Positions 1-8,119 are shown, counted from the first letter of the stretch. The stretch: 64,000 nt of DNA from Phenylobacterium glaciei (GCF_016772415.1 NZ_JAGSGD010000001.1:248001-312000), one strand, 5' to 3'. Program-made: numbers and translations. Notes: generated by a model from the letters alone, not told the origin.

Positions 1-109
1 CCACGAAACCGACGACGAGGCTGAGGACATGGAAGGTCTGGAGCGCGTGGTCATGGCCGGTCTGGGGGCGCCTGATCCCTACGGCGCCGAACAGGGAGAC
101 GATGGCTAG
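1..109 (+). CDS. ybeY: Endoribonuclease YbeY, C-terminal fragment
   Basis: This is the last 35 codons of a gene that begins upstream of the window. The frame from base 2 reads HETDDEAEDMEGLERVVM and ends ..GAPDPYGAEQGDDG at the TAG at 107-109. The opening H-E-x-D-D with following acidic residues fits the end of the YbeY zinc motif (H-x3-H-x5-H), and the 'GLGxPDPY' tail is typical of alphaproteobacterial YbeY. YbeY is a metal-dependent RNase used in 16S rRNA maturation and ribosome quality control. Its stop overlaps the start of corC by 8 bases (ATGGCTAG), so the two are probably translationally coupled. The ybeY-corC-lnt order is conserved in alphaproteobacteria. Confidence 0.85.
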   Translation, partial: HETDDEAEDMEGLERVVMAGLGAPDPYGAEQGDDG

Positions 110-974
110 TTCCGAAGACCCGCCCGCAGCCGCGCGCAAGAGCCGCGGCATACGGGCCTTCCTGAGACGGCTGCGCGGCACGGGCGGCCTGGAGCCTGCG
201 CCGACCCCGGTGGACCTGGTGGGCGACCGCATGGTCGACCAGGCCCACGCCTTCCAGACCCTGAGGGTCGAGGACGTCATGACCCCCCGCGCCGACATCG
301 TCGCCGTGGAGCTCACCACCTCCTTCGCCGGCGTCATCGAGCGGTTCGTCGAGGCCGAGCACAGCCGCATGCCGATCTATCGCGAGACCCTCGACGACCC
401 GGTCGGCGTGGTCCACGTGAAGGACGTCTTCAAGCTGCTGGCCAGCCCCAAGACCAAGGGCGGCAAGCCGCCGGCGCCTGAGGACGTCATCCTGCAGAAA
501 GTGCGCCGCGACGCCCTCTATGTCCCGGCCTCCATGCGCGCCGCCGACCTGCTGTTGCGCATGCAGACCAGCCGCATCCACATGGCCCTGGTGATCGACG
601 AGTTCGGCGGCACCGACGGCCTGGTGACCCTGGAAGACCTGGTGGAGGCCGTGGTCGGCGAGATCGACGACGAGCACGACGACGCCCAGACGGCCGGCGT
701 GGTCGCCCGCCCAGGCGGGGTGTTCGAGGTCGACGCCCGCGCGCCCCTGGAGGAGCTGGAGGCCGCCGTGGGCGCCGACCTGGCGCCGCCCGACCTTGAG
801 GAAGAGATCGACACCGTGGCCGGCCTGGTCACGGCGCTCGCCGGCCGGGTGCCGCAGCGCGGCGAGGTGATCAGCCATCCGGGCGGCTTTGAGTTCCAGG
901 TCACCGACGCCGATCCGCGCCGGGTGAAGCGGGTGCGGGTGCGCAAGCTGCCCGAGCCGGACATCATCATTTGA
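102..974 (+). CDS. corC: CorC/HlyC-family CBS-domain protein
   Basis: A 290-residue protein without membrane segments. A basic N-terminus (residues 1-35) is followed by two CBS domains (about 55-120 and 130-190, with the signature 'VMTPR' at 59-63 and 'DEFGGTDGLVTLEDLVE' around 166-182). A CorC/HlyC transporter-associated domain occupies about 205-285. Proteins of this type sit at the membrane and are linked to magnesium or cobalt efflux and to haemolysin-like annotation; the exact transport role is not established. The ATG lies inside the last codons of ybeY, and the stop TGA overlaps the TTG start of lnt, so ybeY-corC-lnt form one operon. Confidence 0.93.
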   Translation: MASSEDPPAAARKSRGIRAFLRRLRGTGGLEPAPTPVDLVGDRMVDQAHAFQTLRVEDVMTPRADIVAVELTTSFAGVIERFVEAEHSRMPIYRETLDDPVGVVHVKDVFKLLASPKTKGGKPPAPEDVILQKVRRDALYVPASMRAADLLLRMQTSRIHMALVIDEFGGTDGLVTLEDLVEAVVGEIDDEHDDAQTAGVVARPGGVFEVDARAPLEELEAAVGADLAPPDLEEEIDTVAGLVTALAGRVPQRGEVISHPGGFEFQVTDADPRRVKRVRVRKLPEPDIII

Positions 975-2542
975 CCGTGGCCCTGACGGCGGCCTGGCGC
1001 GCGCGCATCCTGGCGGTCCTGGCTGGCGTCGGCGCGGGGCTGGCCCATCCGCCCTTCGGCTTGATCGTGGGCGTCGCGGCCTATGGGCTGCTGATGTGGC
1101 TGTCGGAGACCGACGGCCCTAAGCCCCTGCGCTCGGCCTTCTTCCGGGGCTGGCTGGCCGGGGTCGGCTATTTCGCGGTCGGCGCCCACTGGATCACCGA
1201 GCCCTTTCTGGTGGACGCCGCCAACCAGGGCTGGATGGCGCCCTTCGCCCTGATCGCCATGTCCGGCGGCCTGGCCCTGTTCTGGGGACTGGCGGCCCTG
1301 ATCTACCGCGCCGCCGGGATCAAGGGGCCGTGGCGGGTGCTGGTGTTCGCCGGCGCCCTGGCGCTCTGCGAATGGCTTCGCGGCCACGTGCTGACCGGCT
1401 TCCCCTGGGATCTGCCCGGCGAGACCTGGCGGGCGGGGTCGGCCCCCTCCCAGGCCGCCTCGGTGGTGGGGACCTATGGTCTGTCCTGGATCACCATCGC
1501 CCTGGGCGCCGCCGTGGCCCTGCTGTGGGAGGCCGGAAGGACCCGGATCGTCGGCGCCGTGGCCATCGTCGCCATGCTGGCGGGCCTCTATGGTTTCGGC
1601 GCCCTGCGGCTGTCGGACGGCGTGGCCGCCCGTCCCGACGCGCCCCTGGTGCGGATCGTCCAGGGCAATATCGACCAGAAGGAAAAGTGGCGGCCGGAGA
1701 ACCTGGATATGGTGTTCTCCACCTATGTCCGGCTGAGCACGCAAGGTTCCAAGACCCGTCCCGACATCATCGTCTGGCCCGAGGGCGCCCTGCCTGCGGT
1801 GATCGATGACCTGCTGGCGCCGGGCAGCCCCTATGCGGTGCGTCTCACCGACGCCCTTGCGCCCGGCCAGACCCTGATGATGGGCGCCAACCGGGTGGAG
1901 CCGACGCCCTCTGGCGGGGTCTCCTACTTCAACAGCCTGGTGGTGCTACGCCGCGAGGCGCCGGGCCTGCGGGTGACCGGCTATTACGACAAGCACCGCC
2001 TGGTGCCGTTCGGCGAGTTCCTGCCCCTGGGAAACCTGGCGGGGAAGCTCGGCATCCGCAGTCTGGTGCACATGCCCGAGGACTTCACCGCCGGCCCGCC
2101 GCCCCGGCCGATCCACCCCTACGGCGTCCCCGCCCTCCAGCCGCTGATCTGTTACGAGGCTCTGTTCCCGGGCTTTGCGTCGGACGCCGCCCGGCGCGGC
2201 GGTGGGCGAGCCGAGTGGCTGCTGAACGTGTCCAACGACTCCTGGTTCGGGGCCACCAGCGGACCCTGGCAGCACCTCAATATCGCCTCCTACCGCGCCA
2301 TCGAGGAGGGCCTGCCGATCGCGCGCGCCACTCCCACTGGGGTGTCGACCATGATCGACGCCTATGGGCGCCCCATTTTGGGCGCCCGCTTAACCCTTGG
2401 CGAAGAAGGAAATATCGACGTTCGGCTGCCTTCGGCGCTCGCCCGTACGGTGTATTCGCGTTTCGGCGACGGGGGATTCGCCATCATGTTGCTCTTATCC
2501 GCGTCCATCGCAGTGGCGGGACGTATTCGGCGAGCACGTTGA
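971..2542 (+). CDS. lnt: Apolipoprotein N-acyltransferase Lnt
   Basis: A 523-residue inner-membrane enzyme that adds the third acyl chain to the N-terminal cysteine of outer-membrane lipoproteins. The first ~215 residues are a run of hydrophobic segments. The C-terminal half is a periplasmic nitrilase-like (CN hydrolase) domain with the catalytic triad visible as Glu271 in WPEGALP, Lys341 in DKHRLVPFGEFLP and Cys394 in LICYEALFP. The start is TTG at 971, overlapping the corC stop (TTGA); a GTG two codons later is the alternative. It is the last gene of the ybeY-corC-lnt unit, with a 59-bp gap to the next gene. Length is normal for the family. Confidence 0.95.
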   Translation: MTVALTAAWRARILAVLAGVGAGLAHPPFGLIVGVAAYGLLMWLSETDGPKPLRSAFFRGWLAGVGYFAVGAHWITEPFLVDAANQGWMAPFALIAMSGGLALFWGLAALIYRAAGIKGPWRVLVFAGALALCEWLRGHVLTGFPWDLPGETWRAGSAPSQAASVVGTYGLSWITIALGAAVALLWEAGRTRIVGAVAIVAMLAGLYGFGALRLSDGVAARPDAPLVRIVQGNIDQKEKWRPENLDMVFSTYVRLSTQGSKTRPDIIVWPEGALPAVIDDLLAPGSPYAVRLTDALAPGQTLMMGANRVEPTPSGGVSYFNSLVVLRREAPGLRVTGYYDKHRLVPFGEFLPLGNLAGKLGIRSLVHMPEDFTAGPPPRPIHPYGVPALQPLICYEALFPGFASDAARRGGGRAEWLLNVSNDSWFGATSGPWQHLNIASYRAIEEGLPIARATPTGVSTMIDAYGRPILGARLTLGEEGNIDVRLPSALARTVYSRFGDGGFAIMLLLSASIAVAGRIRRAR

Positions 2543-2601
2543 GTTGACGCAGGCGTCATCATTTTTGACGACGGCGATCGACCTCGTCTACTGGGAAGCA
2601 C

Positions 2602-3060
2602 ATGGCTAAGGAATTCGACGTCGACCGATCCCCCAATCCGGTCGATCTTCACGTGGGACTGCGTATCCGGCTCCGGCGCAAGGAGCTGGGAGTCAGCCAG
2701 GAAAAGCTGGCGGATTCGATCGGCCTGACATTTCAGCAGGTCCAGAAATATGAGCGCGCCGCCAATCGGGTGAGCGCCTCGAAGCTGTGGGATATGGCCC
2801 GCGCGCTGCAGACCTCCATCTCCTATTTCTTCGACGGCCTGCCGGACGCGGAATTGAATGCGCCGGCCTCCAGCGACGGTCCGTCGCCGGCCCACGCCTT
2901 CCTGATGACGCCTGAGGGCATGGAACTGGCCGCGGTGTTCCCCAAGGTGCGCCGCGCCCGCGTGCGCCGCCGCATCCTCGACCTGGTCCGCGCCATGGTC
3001 GACGAGGACGACGGCGAACCCGAACCGGCCGCGCCCCGCGAGCCCGCGCAAGCCGCCTGA
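2602..3060 (+). CDS. XRE-family HTH transcriptional regulator
   Basis: A 152-residue protein with a lambda-repressor-type helix-turn-helix at about residues 18-78 (LRIRLRRKELGVSQEKLADS, then FQQVQKYERAANRVSASKL). The C-terminal ~60 residues are charged and end in an Ala/Pro/Glu tail. A regulator of this type lies between lnt and metK in many alphaproteobacteria; one rhizobial relative was named PhrR (pH-regulated), from memory. Its targets are not known to me. The ATG is preceded by GGGAAG at good spacing. The next gene starts 2 bases after its stop, so the two are cotranscribed. Confidence 0.88.
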   Translation: MAKEFDVDRSPNPVDLHVGLRIRLRRKELGVSQEKLADSIGLTFQQVQKYERAANRVSASKLWDMARALQTSISYFFDGLPDAELNAPASSDGPSPAHAFLMTPEGMELAAVFPKVRRARVRRRILDLVRAMVDEDDGEPEPAAPREPAQAA

Positions 3061-3062
3061 CC

Positions 3063-3743
3063 ATGGCCGCGCGGATCGCCGTCCTGCTGGATGAGAACAC
3101 CAGCAGCGGCGCGACCCGCTACGAAGCCCACAAGGGCTACTTCCAGGGCCTGCGCAGTGCGGGCGCCGCGCCCTTTGGTCTGCCCTATTTCGCCGAGATG
3201 GTCCCGGGCGTCGTCGCCGACTTCGACGGCCTGCTGAGCGTCGGCGGCCGCTTCGCCTATCCGCCGGCGTGGTATCGCGAGGGCGAGGCCTCCTTCGCCC
3301 CGGAGTCACCTCGGCTGGCGGTGGAGCAGGCCTTGATGTCGGGCTTCCTGGCGGCGGGCAAGCCGGTGCTGGGGATCTGCGCCGGGATGCAGATGCTGGC
3401 CTGCCTGCACGGATCGCGGCTCACCGCCGACGTGAAGACCCTGGGGCAGGTGCTGGACCACGACAACCGCGACGCCCCGCATGACATCACCATTGAATCT
3501 GGTTCCCGGCTGGCTGGCCTGATCGGCGCCTCGACCCTGTCGGTGAACAGCTTCCACCGCGAGGCCATCGCCGAGCTCGGGCCCCGTATGCGGGCTGTCG
3601 CCCATGCGCCGGATGGCGTCATCGAGGCCGTGGAACTGGAGGGGTCAGGCTTCGCCCTGGGCCTTCAGTGGCATCAGGAACTGTTCGCCGGGACCGACCA
3701 TCCCGGCAATCGCATCTTCGCGGGCTTCGTGTCCGCCTGCTAG
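3063..3743 (+). CDS. Class I glutamine amidotransferase-like hydrolase (peptidase C26 type)
   Basis: A 226-residue protein of the gamma-glutamyl-GABA hydrolase (PuuD/C26) family, which cleaves gamma-glutamyl bonds. The nucleophile elbow is GICAGMQ with Cys106, where most relatives have GICRG. The partner residues are His204 and Glu206 in LQWHQE (family WHPE), and VNSFHREA at 161-168 replaces the usual VNSxHHQ. The triad is complete, so it should be active, but these substitutions make the substrate uncertain. It starts 2 bases after the HTH gene and converges with the MraY-like gene, overlapping it by 4 bases. Neither gene belongs to the conserved lnt-HTH-metK order, so the pair looks inserted. 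Confidence 0.82.
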   Translation: MAARIAVLLDENTSSGATRYEAHKGYFQGLRSAGAAPFGLPYFAEMVPGVVADFDGLLSVGGRFAYPPAWYREGEASFAPESPRLAVEQALMSGFLAAGKPVLGICAGMQMLACLHGSRLTADVKTLGQVLDHDNRDAPHDITIESGSRLAGLIGASTLSVNSFHREAIAELGPRMRAVAHAPDGVIEAVELEGSGFALGLQWHQELFAGTDHPGNRIFAGFVSAC

Positions 3744-4786
3744 CGGACCTTGAGGGCCAGGATCACCAGCAGGGCCGAGAGCCCCAGGTGGACCAGCATG
3801 AACCGCACCAGCACCTGGGTGTTGGACCAGCCCAGCTCCTTGCGGCAGTGGTCGTGCAGGGGGAAGCGGACACCGGCCAGAATCTTCAGGCCGAAGAACC
3901 GCAGCAGGGCCACCTTCACCAGGCCTGTGGCCCCGTTCATCAGGATCACCGACCCCACCAGCAGCAGGAACAGCGGGTTGTTGGTGGCCACCACCAGCAT
4001 GCCGATCAGCAGGCCCAGCGGTCGGGATCCGGCATCTCCCATCAGCACCAGGCTGGGGGCGGCGTTGTACCAGAGATAGCCCGCCACGCAGCCCACCATC
4101 AGGAAGGCCATGATCGCCCAGTTGGCGCCCTCGCGGGTGAAGGGGACGTTGAGGTGGCCGGCCACCACCTCGTTGCCGAGAACGGCGTAGAGCAGGCCGC
4201 CCAGCAGCAGGATGGCGGTGCCCGTCAGGCTGCCCGAAACCCCATCGACGCCGTCGGAACAGTTGGTGGCGTTGATAGAGAGCCAGATGAGGCCGGTGGC
4301 CAGGGGAATGGAGAGCCAGGGGCCGAGCGTCAGGGTCCCCTTCCAGATCGGCAGCCAGATGGTGGTGGGCTCGAAGCCGCAGATCACCATGGCCGCGCCG
4401 ACCGCGATGACGGCGTCCATCAGGGCCAGCTGGTACTCTGAGAAGCCGCCCCGCCGGTCGTCGAAATAGCCCACCAGCATGGCGGCCAGCATCAGGGGCA
4501 GGGTCAGCAGGCAGCGCGCGCCGAAGGGCACGAAGATCAGGCAGGCGAGCACGAAGATGCTGACGAAGATCAGGCCCGCGCTGACCGGCTTGCCGACGCT
4601 CAGCTCGGCGTTGACGGCGAAGGCGCGGCCCCGGTCGGTGGGCAGGCGCGACCACAGACGGGGCAGGGCCAGCCAGGTGGCCAGCGCGCTGGTGGCGAAA
4701 CCGATGGCCGCCAGGAAGAAGAAGGAATCAAACAGGCGCAGCGGTCCCCAGGCCTGTCCCAGGGTCGAGTGAATCCAGCTCAGCAT
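3740..4786 (-). CDS. Divergent MraY-like phospho-sugar transferase
   Basis: A polytopic membrane protein of 348 residues counted from the ATG at 4786 (MLSWIHSTLG, which aligns with known MraY starts); an in-frame ATG at 4825 would add 13 residues. MraY hallmarks appear in order: GKPVSAGLIF, GYFDD (catalytic Asp pair), NATNCSDGVDGVSG, GDAGSRPLG and FPLHDHCRKELGW. MraY links phospho-MurNAc-pentapeptide to undecaprenyl phosphate to make lipid I. Here the last motif reads HDH where MraY has HHH, and NCSDGVDG replaces NLTDGLDG. With no cell-wall (dcw) genes nearby, this is probably a paralogue, not the essential MraY. The true substrate is unknown; another polyprenyl-phosphate sugar transferase is possible. 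Confidence 0.78.
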   Translation of the reverse strand: MLSWIHSTLGQAWGPLRLFDSFFFLAAIGFATSALATWLALPRLWSRLPTDRGRAFAVNAELSVGKPVSAGLIFVSIFVLACLIFVPFGARCLLTLPLMLAAMLVGYFDDRRGGFSEYQLALMDAVIAVGAAMVICGFEPTTIWLPIWKGTLTLGPWLSIPLATGLIWLSINATNCSDGVDGVSGSLTGTAILLLGGLLYAVLGNEVVAGHLNVPFTREGANWAIMAFLMVGCVAGYLWYNAAPSLVLMGDAGSRPLGLLIGMLVVATNNPLFLLLVGSVILMNGATGLVKVALLRFFGLKILAGVRFPLHDHCRKELGWSNTQVLVRFMLVHLGLSALLVILALKVR

Positions 4787-4919
4787 GCGGGGTCGAGGTC
4801 CAGGGTGGAGGAAGGCGACCTCCATCTAGCGTGCGCCGAATCCCTCCGACAAAGGGGAAACCGACGGTTTGCCCGAGATTCACCTGCCGGGAAGGCTCTT
4901 TGGGTTAAACCGTCGCGCG

Positions 4920-4959
4920 TTGCGAGGCGCCGCTTGCGGGATATAAAGATTTCTTTATA
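4920..4959 (+). promoter_or_regulatory. metK promoter with palindromic operator over the -10
   Basis: A -35 element TTGCGA (4920-4925), 16 bases, and a -10 TATAAA (4942-4947). The -10 is the left edge of an 18-bp palindrome, TATAAAGA-TT-TCTTTATA (4942-4959), with perfect 8-bp arms. A repressor bound here would block transcription of metK. From memory, the ArsR-type regulator SahR, which senses S-adenosylhomocysteine and controls methionine and SAM-cycle genes in Proteobacteria, binds ATAAAG/CTTTAT palindromes; assigning this site to SahR is inference. Confidence 0.7.
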
Positions 4960-4978
4960 GGATTTCCGCGACGTTCCA

Positions 4979-5004
4979 GATCGCCGCCCCTGCCGGTGGC
5001 GATC
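4979..5004 (+). promoter_or_regulatory. Hairpin in the metK 5' leader (possible SAM-sensing element)
   Basis: GATCGCCGCC (4979-4988) pairs with GGTGGCGATC (4995-5004) across a six-base loop, including one G-U pair. It lies between the promoter and the Shine-Dalgarno GGAG (5016-5019) of metK. A short stem just before the ribosome site of metK recalls the layout of the small SAM/SAH pseudoknot riboswitch known before metK in Rhodobacterales. I cannot match the conserved bases of that family, so only the hairpin itself is supported. Confidence 0.4.
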
Positions 5005-5026
5005 GCGCATTTCCCGGAGCCTTCAC

Positions 5027-6247
5027 TTGAGCCGTTCCTCCTACATCTTCACCTCGGAAAGCGTTTCCGAAGGCCATCCGGACAAGGTCGCCGACCGTAT
5101 CTCCGACACCGTGGTCGACGCCTTCCTGGCCGCGGAGCCCGAGGCCCGCGTCGCCTGCGAGACGATGGTGACCACCAACCGCATCATCCTGGCCGGTGAA
5201 GTCCGCGCCGGTAAGCCGGGCGCCTCCAAGGCCGAGAACAAGCAGATGACCAAGGATATCCTTGGCACGCTGGAGCCCCTGGTGCGCGCCGCGGTCAAGG
5301 ACATCGGCTACGAACAGAAGGGCTTCCACTGGGCCAAGGCGAAGTTCGCCAACCACCTGCACGCCCAATCGGCCGACATCGCCCAGGGCGTCGACTCGTC
5401 CAACAAGAAGGACGAAGGCGCCGGCGACCAGGGCATCATGTTCGGCTACGCCTGCGACGAGACGCCGGAACTGATGCCGGCCACCCTGCAATACTCGCAC
5501 AACATCCTGAGCAAGCTGGCCCAGGTCCGTCACTCCGGCGAAGCCAAGGGCCTGGAGCCCGACGCCAAGAGCCAGGTGACCCTGCTGTACCAGGACGGCC
5601 GCCCGGTCGAGGTGATGCAGATCGTGGTCTCCACCCAGCACGCCAAGAAGATCGGCGAGAATTCCGCCTCGTCCAAGCGCATCCTCGAGCTGATCAAGCC
5701 CTATGTGCTCGGCGTCTTCCCTGACGGCCTGGTGACCAAGAAGACCAAGTGGCACGTCAACCCGACCGGCAAGTTCCTGATCGGCGGGCCGGACGGCGAC
5801 GCGGGCCTGACGGGCCGCAAGATCATCGTCGACACCTACGGCGGGGCCGCGCCCCACGGCGGTGGCGCCTTCTCCGGTAAGGATCCCACCAAGGTGGACC
5901 GCTCGGCGGCCTATCTCTGCCGCTACCTGGCCAAGAACGTGGTGGCCGCGGGCCTGGCCCGGAAGTGCACCATCCAGATCAGCTACGCCATCGGCGTCGC
6001 CAATCCGCTGTCCTTCTATGTCGACCTGCACGACACCGGCGAAGTCGATGCGGCGAAGCTGGAAAAGATCCTGCCCGAGCTGGTGGGCGGCGCCACGCCG
6101 CGCGCCATCCGCGAGCACCTGGGTCTCAACAAGCCGATCTACGCCCGCACTGCCGCCTACGGCCACTTCGGCCGTACGCCCGACAAGGACGGCGGCTTCT
6201 CGTGGGAGAAGACCGACCTCGTGGAAAAGCTGAGGGCCGCGCTCTGA
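5027..6247 (+). CDS. metK: S-adenosylmethionine synthetase
   Basis: A 406-residue cytosolic enzyme making S-adenosylmethionine from methionine and ATP. Signature stretches are [12 protein letters not shown] near the N-terminus (ATP and metal binding), [12 protein letters not shown], the phosphate-loop region [18 protein letters not shown], and [21 protein letters not shown]. The start is TTG at 5027, supported by GGAG 7 bases upstream and by family alignment ([19 protein letters not shown]). It has its own promoter and operator, so it is separated from the lnt unit by the opposite-strand MraY-like gene. The downstream DUF1232 gene overlaps its stop codon. Confidence 0.97.
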   Translation: MSRSSYIFTSESVSEGHPDKVADRISDTVVDAFLAAEPEARVACETMVTTNRIILAGEVRAGKPGASKAENKQMTKDILGTLEPLVRAAVKDIGYEQKGFHWAKAKFANHLHAQSADIAQGVDSSNKKDEGAGDQGIMFGYACDETPELMPATLQYSHNILSKLAQVRHSGEAKGLEPDAKSQVTLLYQDGRPVEVMQIVVSTQHAKKIGENSASSKRILELIKPYVLGVFPDGLVTKKTKWHVNPTGKFLIGGPDGDAGLTGRKIIVDTYGGAAPHGGGAFSGKDPTKVDRSAAYLCRYLAKNVVAAGLARKCTIQISYAIGVANPLSFYVDLHDTGEVDAAKLEKILPELVGGATPRAIREHLGLNKPIYARTAAYGHFGRTPDKDGGFSWEKTDLVEKLRAAL

Positions 6248-6627
6248 TCGAGGCGCTCCGGCGCTGGGCGTTCTCGCTGCGGCGGGACGCCCACGCCGTC
6301 TGGCTGGCGGCGCGGGACCCGCGCACGCCGCTTGCCGCCAAGCTTCTGGGCCTGGCCGTCGCGGCCTATGCCCTGTCGCCGATCGACCTGATCCCAGACT
6401 TCATCCCGGTCCTGGGGTATCTCGACGACCTGATCCTGGTCCCGCTTGGCCTCTGGCTGGCGATCCGCATGATCCCGGAGCAGGTGATGGACGATCACCG
6501 CGCCGCCGCCGAGGCCGCGGCGCGTCGCCCGGTGAGTAAGGTCGCGGCCGGCGCTGTGATCCTCATCTGGCTGGCCTTCGCCGTCGGAGGCGGGATGCTG
6601 CTGGCTCGCCACCTGCGCCTGGGCTAG
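6244..6627 (+). CDS. DUF1232 (YkvA-like) membrane protein, start uncertain
   Basis: The frame after metK encodes [14 protein letters not shown], then a conserved YPDxxP-like core ([21 protein letters not shown]) typical of DUF1232/YkvA proteins, and a C-terminal hydrophobic segment. About 127 residues from 6244. Function in this family is unknown; members are small membrane-associated proteins. There is no ATG, GTG or TTG between the metK stop and the conserved region. The options are CTG at 6244, which overlaps the metK stop (CTGA), or GTG at 6202 well inside metK. CTG with translational coupling fits the family N-terminus better. It lies between metK and trmB and is likely cotranscribed with both. 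Confidence 0.75.
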   Translation: MIEALRRWAFSLRRDAHAVWLAARDPRTPLAAKLLGLAVAAYALSPIDLIPDFIPVLGYLDDLILVPLGLWLAIRMIPEQVMDDHRAAAEAAARRPVSKVAAGAVILIWLAFAVGGGMLLARHLRLG

Positions 6628-6638
6628 AGCCGGAGCAA

Positions 6639-7310
6639 ATGGAAAGTCACCCGCCCCTCCGGTCCTTCGGCCGCCTCAAGTCGCGGCCGATCAAGCCGCG
6701 CCAGGCCGCCCTGATGGATAGCCTGCTGCCGTCCATCCGCGCGCCGCTGGATAACTTCGACCCTCAAGCTCTGATGCCGACGGCCCGTGAGGTCTGGCTG
6801 GAGGTCGGGTTCGGCGGTGGCGAGCACATGGCCGTCCAGGCCGCCCGCGCGCCCGACACTCTCATCCTCGGCGCCGAACCGTTCCTGAATGGTGTGGCCA
6901 GCGCCCTGCGGCACGTCGACGAGGCGGGGCTGAGCAACGTCCGCATCCACGACAATGATGTGCGCGAGCTGATGGCGCGGATGCCCGACGCCTGCCTTAC
7001 CCGGGTGTTCGTGTTGTTCCCCGATCCCTGGCCCAAGGCGCGGCACAACAAGCGCCGACTGATCCAGGCCGAGACCATCGCCGAGCTGGCCCGCCTGCTC
7101 AAACCCGACGGGCGGCTGCGTTTCGCCACCGACTGGGCCGACTATGCCGACTGGACCCTGGAGCGGGTGCTGGCCGGCGGTCAGTTCGCCTGGCCGGCGG
7201 AACGCGCGCAGGATTGGCGCGTCCCGCCCGCCGACCACATCACCACGCGCTACGAGGAAAAGCGCCTGGGCGACTGCGCGCCGGTGTTCCTGGACTTCGT
7301 GAAGGCCTAG
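6639..7310 (+). CDS. trmB: tRNA (guanine-N7-)-methyltransferase
   Basis: A 223-residue SAM-dependent enzyme methylating G46 of tRNAs. The SAM-binding motif is VWLEVGFGGGEHM (about residues 49-61), and the TrmB signature VLFPDPWPKARHNKRR follows, containing the catalytic Asp. The C-terminus (TRYEEKRLGDCAPVFLDF) contains the tRNA-contacting TxYE motif. The start ATG is 11 bases after the DUF1232 stop. Placement after metK, which supplies its methyl donor, is conserved in alphaproteobacteria. It converges with ppa, with a 6-bp gap. Confidence 0.94.
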   Translation: MESHPPLRSFGRLKSRPIKPRQAALMDSLLPSIRAPLDNFDPQALMPTAREVWLEVGFGGGEHMAVQAARAPDTLILGAEPFLNGVASALRHVDEAGLSNVRIHDNDVRELMARMPDACLTRVFVLFPDPWPKARHNKRRLIQAETIAELARLLKPDGRLRFATDWADYADWTLERVLAGGQFAWPAERAQDWRVPPADHITTRYEEKRLGDCAPVFLDFVKA

Positions 7311-7316
7311 CCGACC

Positions 7317-7877
7317 CTACTTGAGGAGCTTGGCTGGCTTGGCGGCCTCGGTCTGGTTGTGCAGCTCAATTCCCTGGCGGATCAGCTCGCCGGTTTCTTC
7401 CGGATCAGCCCAGCGCAGGATGTCCACCGACTTGCCCTTTTCCAGGTCCTTATAGTGCTGGAAGAAGTGGGCGATCTGCTCGGTGAGGATCGAGGGCAGG
7501 CCGCGCCAGCTGTCGAGACCGGCATAGAAGGGGTGCAGCTTGTCCACCGGGACGGCCAGAATCTTCTCGTCGTTGCCGGCCTCGTCCACCATCATCAGGC
7601 AGCCGATCGGACGGCAGCGGATGATCGCGCCAGGCACCACCGGGGTCGGGCCCACCACCAGGATGTCCATGGGATCGCCGTCCCCCGACAGGGTGTGGGG
7701 GATGAAGCCGTAGTTGCCGGGATAGAACATGGCGGTGTGCAGGAAGCGGTCGACATAGATCGCGCCGCTTTCCTTATCGAGTTCGTACTTCACCGGTTCC
7801 CCGCCTTGCGGAATCTCGATGATGGCGTTGACGTCGTAAGGCGGATTGAAGCCCACCGAGATCTTGGAAATGTCCAT
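7317..7877 (-). CDS. ppa: Inorganic pyrophosphatase, family I
   Basis: A 186-residue soluble enzyme hydrolysing pyrophosphate, which pulls biosynthetic reactions forward. Family I motifs are present: NAIIEIPQGG.PVKYELDK, the metal site GDGDPMDILVV (the D-x-D-P-x-D-x2-V signature), and KILAVPVDKLHPFY. The length is normal. It is a single-gene unit read away from the 7987 peptide and the rimP operon. Confidence 0.96.
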   Translation of the reverse strand: MDISKISVGFNPPYDVNAIIEIPQGGEPVKYELDKESGAIYVDRFLHTAMFYPGNYGFIPHTLSGDGDPMDILVVGPTPVVPGAIIRCRPIGCLMMVDEAGNDEKILAVPVDKLHPFYAGLDSWRGLPSILTEQIAHFFQHYKDLEKGKSVDILRWADPEETGELIRQGIELHNQTEAAKPAKLLK

Positions 7878-7986
7878 GGGGAGATGGCCTTTTCACACAC
7901 GGGAAGAATAGGCGCGGTCTTTGGACTATTCGGCGCGCCGGACCAACCCCTTCCGAGTAAACGCGTACCCGCCAGGGAAAGGACGT

Positions 7987-8070
7987 ATGGCTCGCCTCGT
8001 CGTTGTCAGCTTCGCGGCGCTGATCATCACCACCCTGCTGGTCAGCATCTGGTCCAACCGCAAGCCCTGA
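7987..8070 (+). CDS. 27-residue single-span membrane peptide
   Basis: A short frame from ATG 7987 to TGA 8068-8070. It begins MARLVVVSFAALIITTLL and ends in a basic, polar tail (SIWSNRKP), the profile of a one-helix membrane protein with a positively charged end. A Shine-Dalgarno-like GGGAAAGGA lies 3-5 bases before the ATG. It sits alone between divergent ppa and the rimP leader. I do not recognise a family. The composition and ribosome site argue for a real gene, but its size leaves doubt. Confidence 0.5.
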   Translation: MARLVVVSFAALIITTLLVSIWSNRKP

Positions 8071-8119
8071 GCCGGAGTCGCCGGCGCGGATCGCCGCGGA
8101 GATGGCGCGCGCCCTGGGG

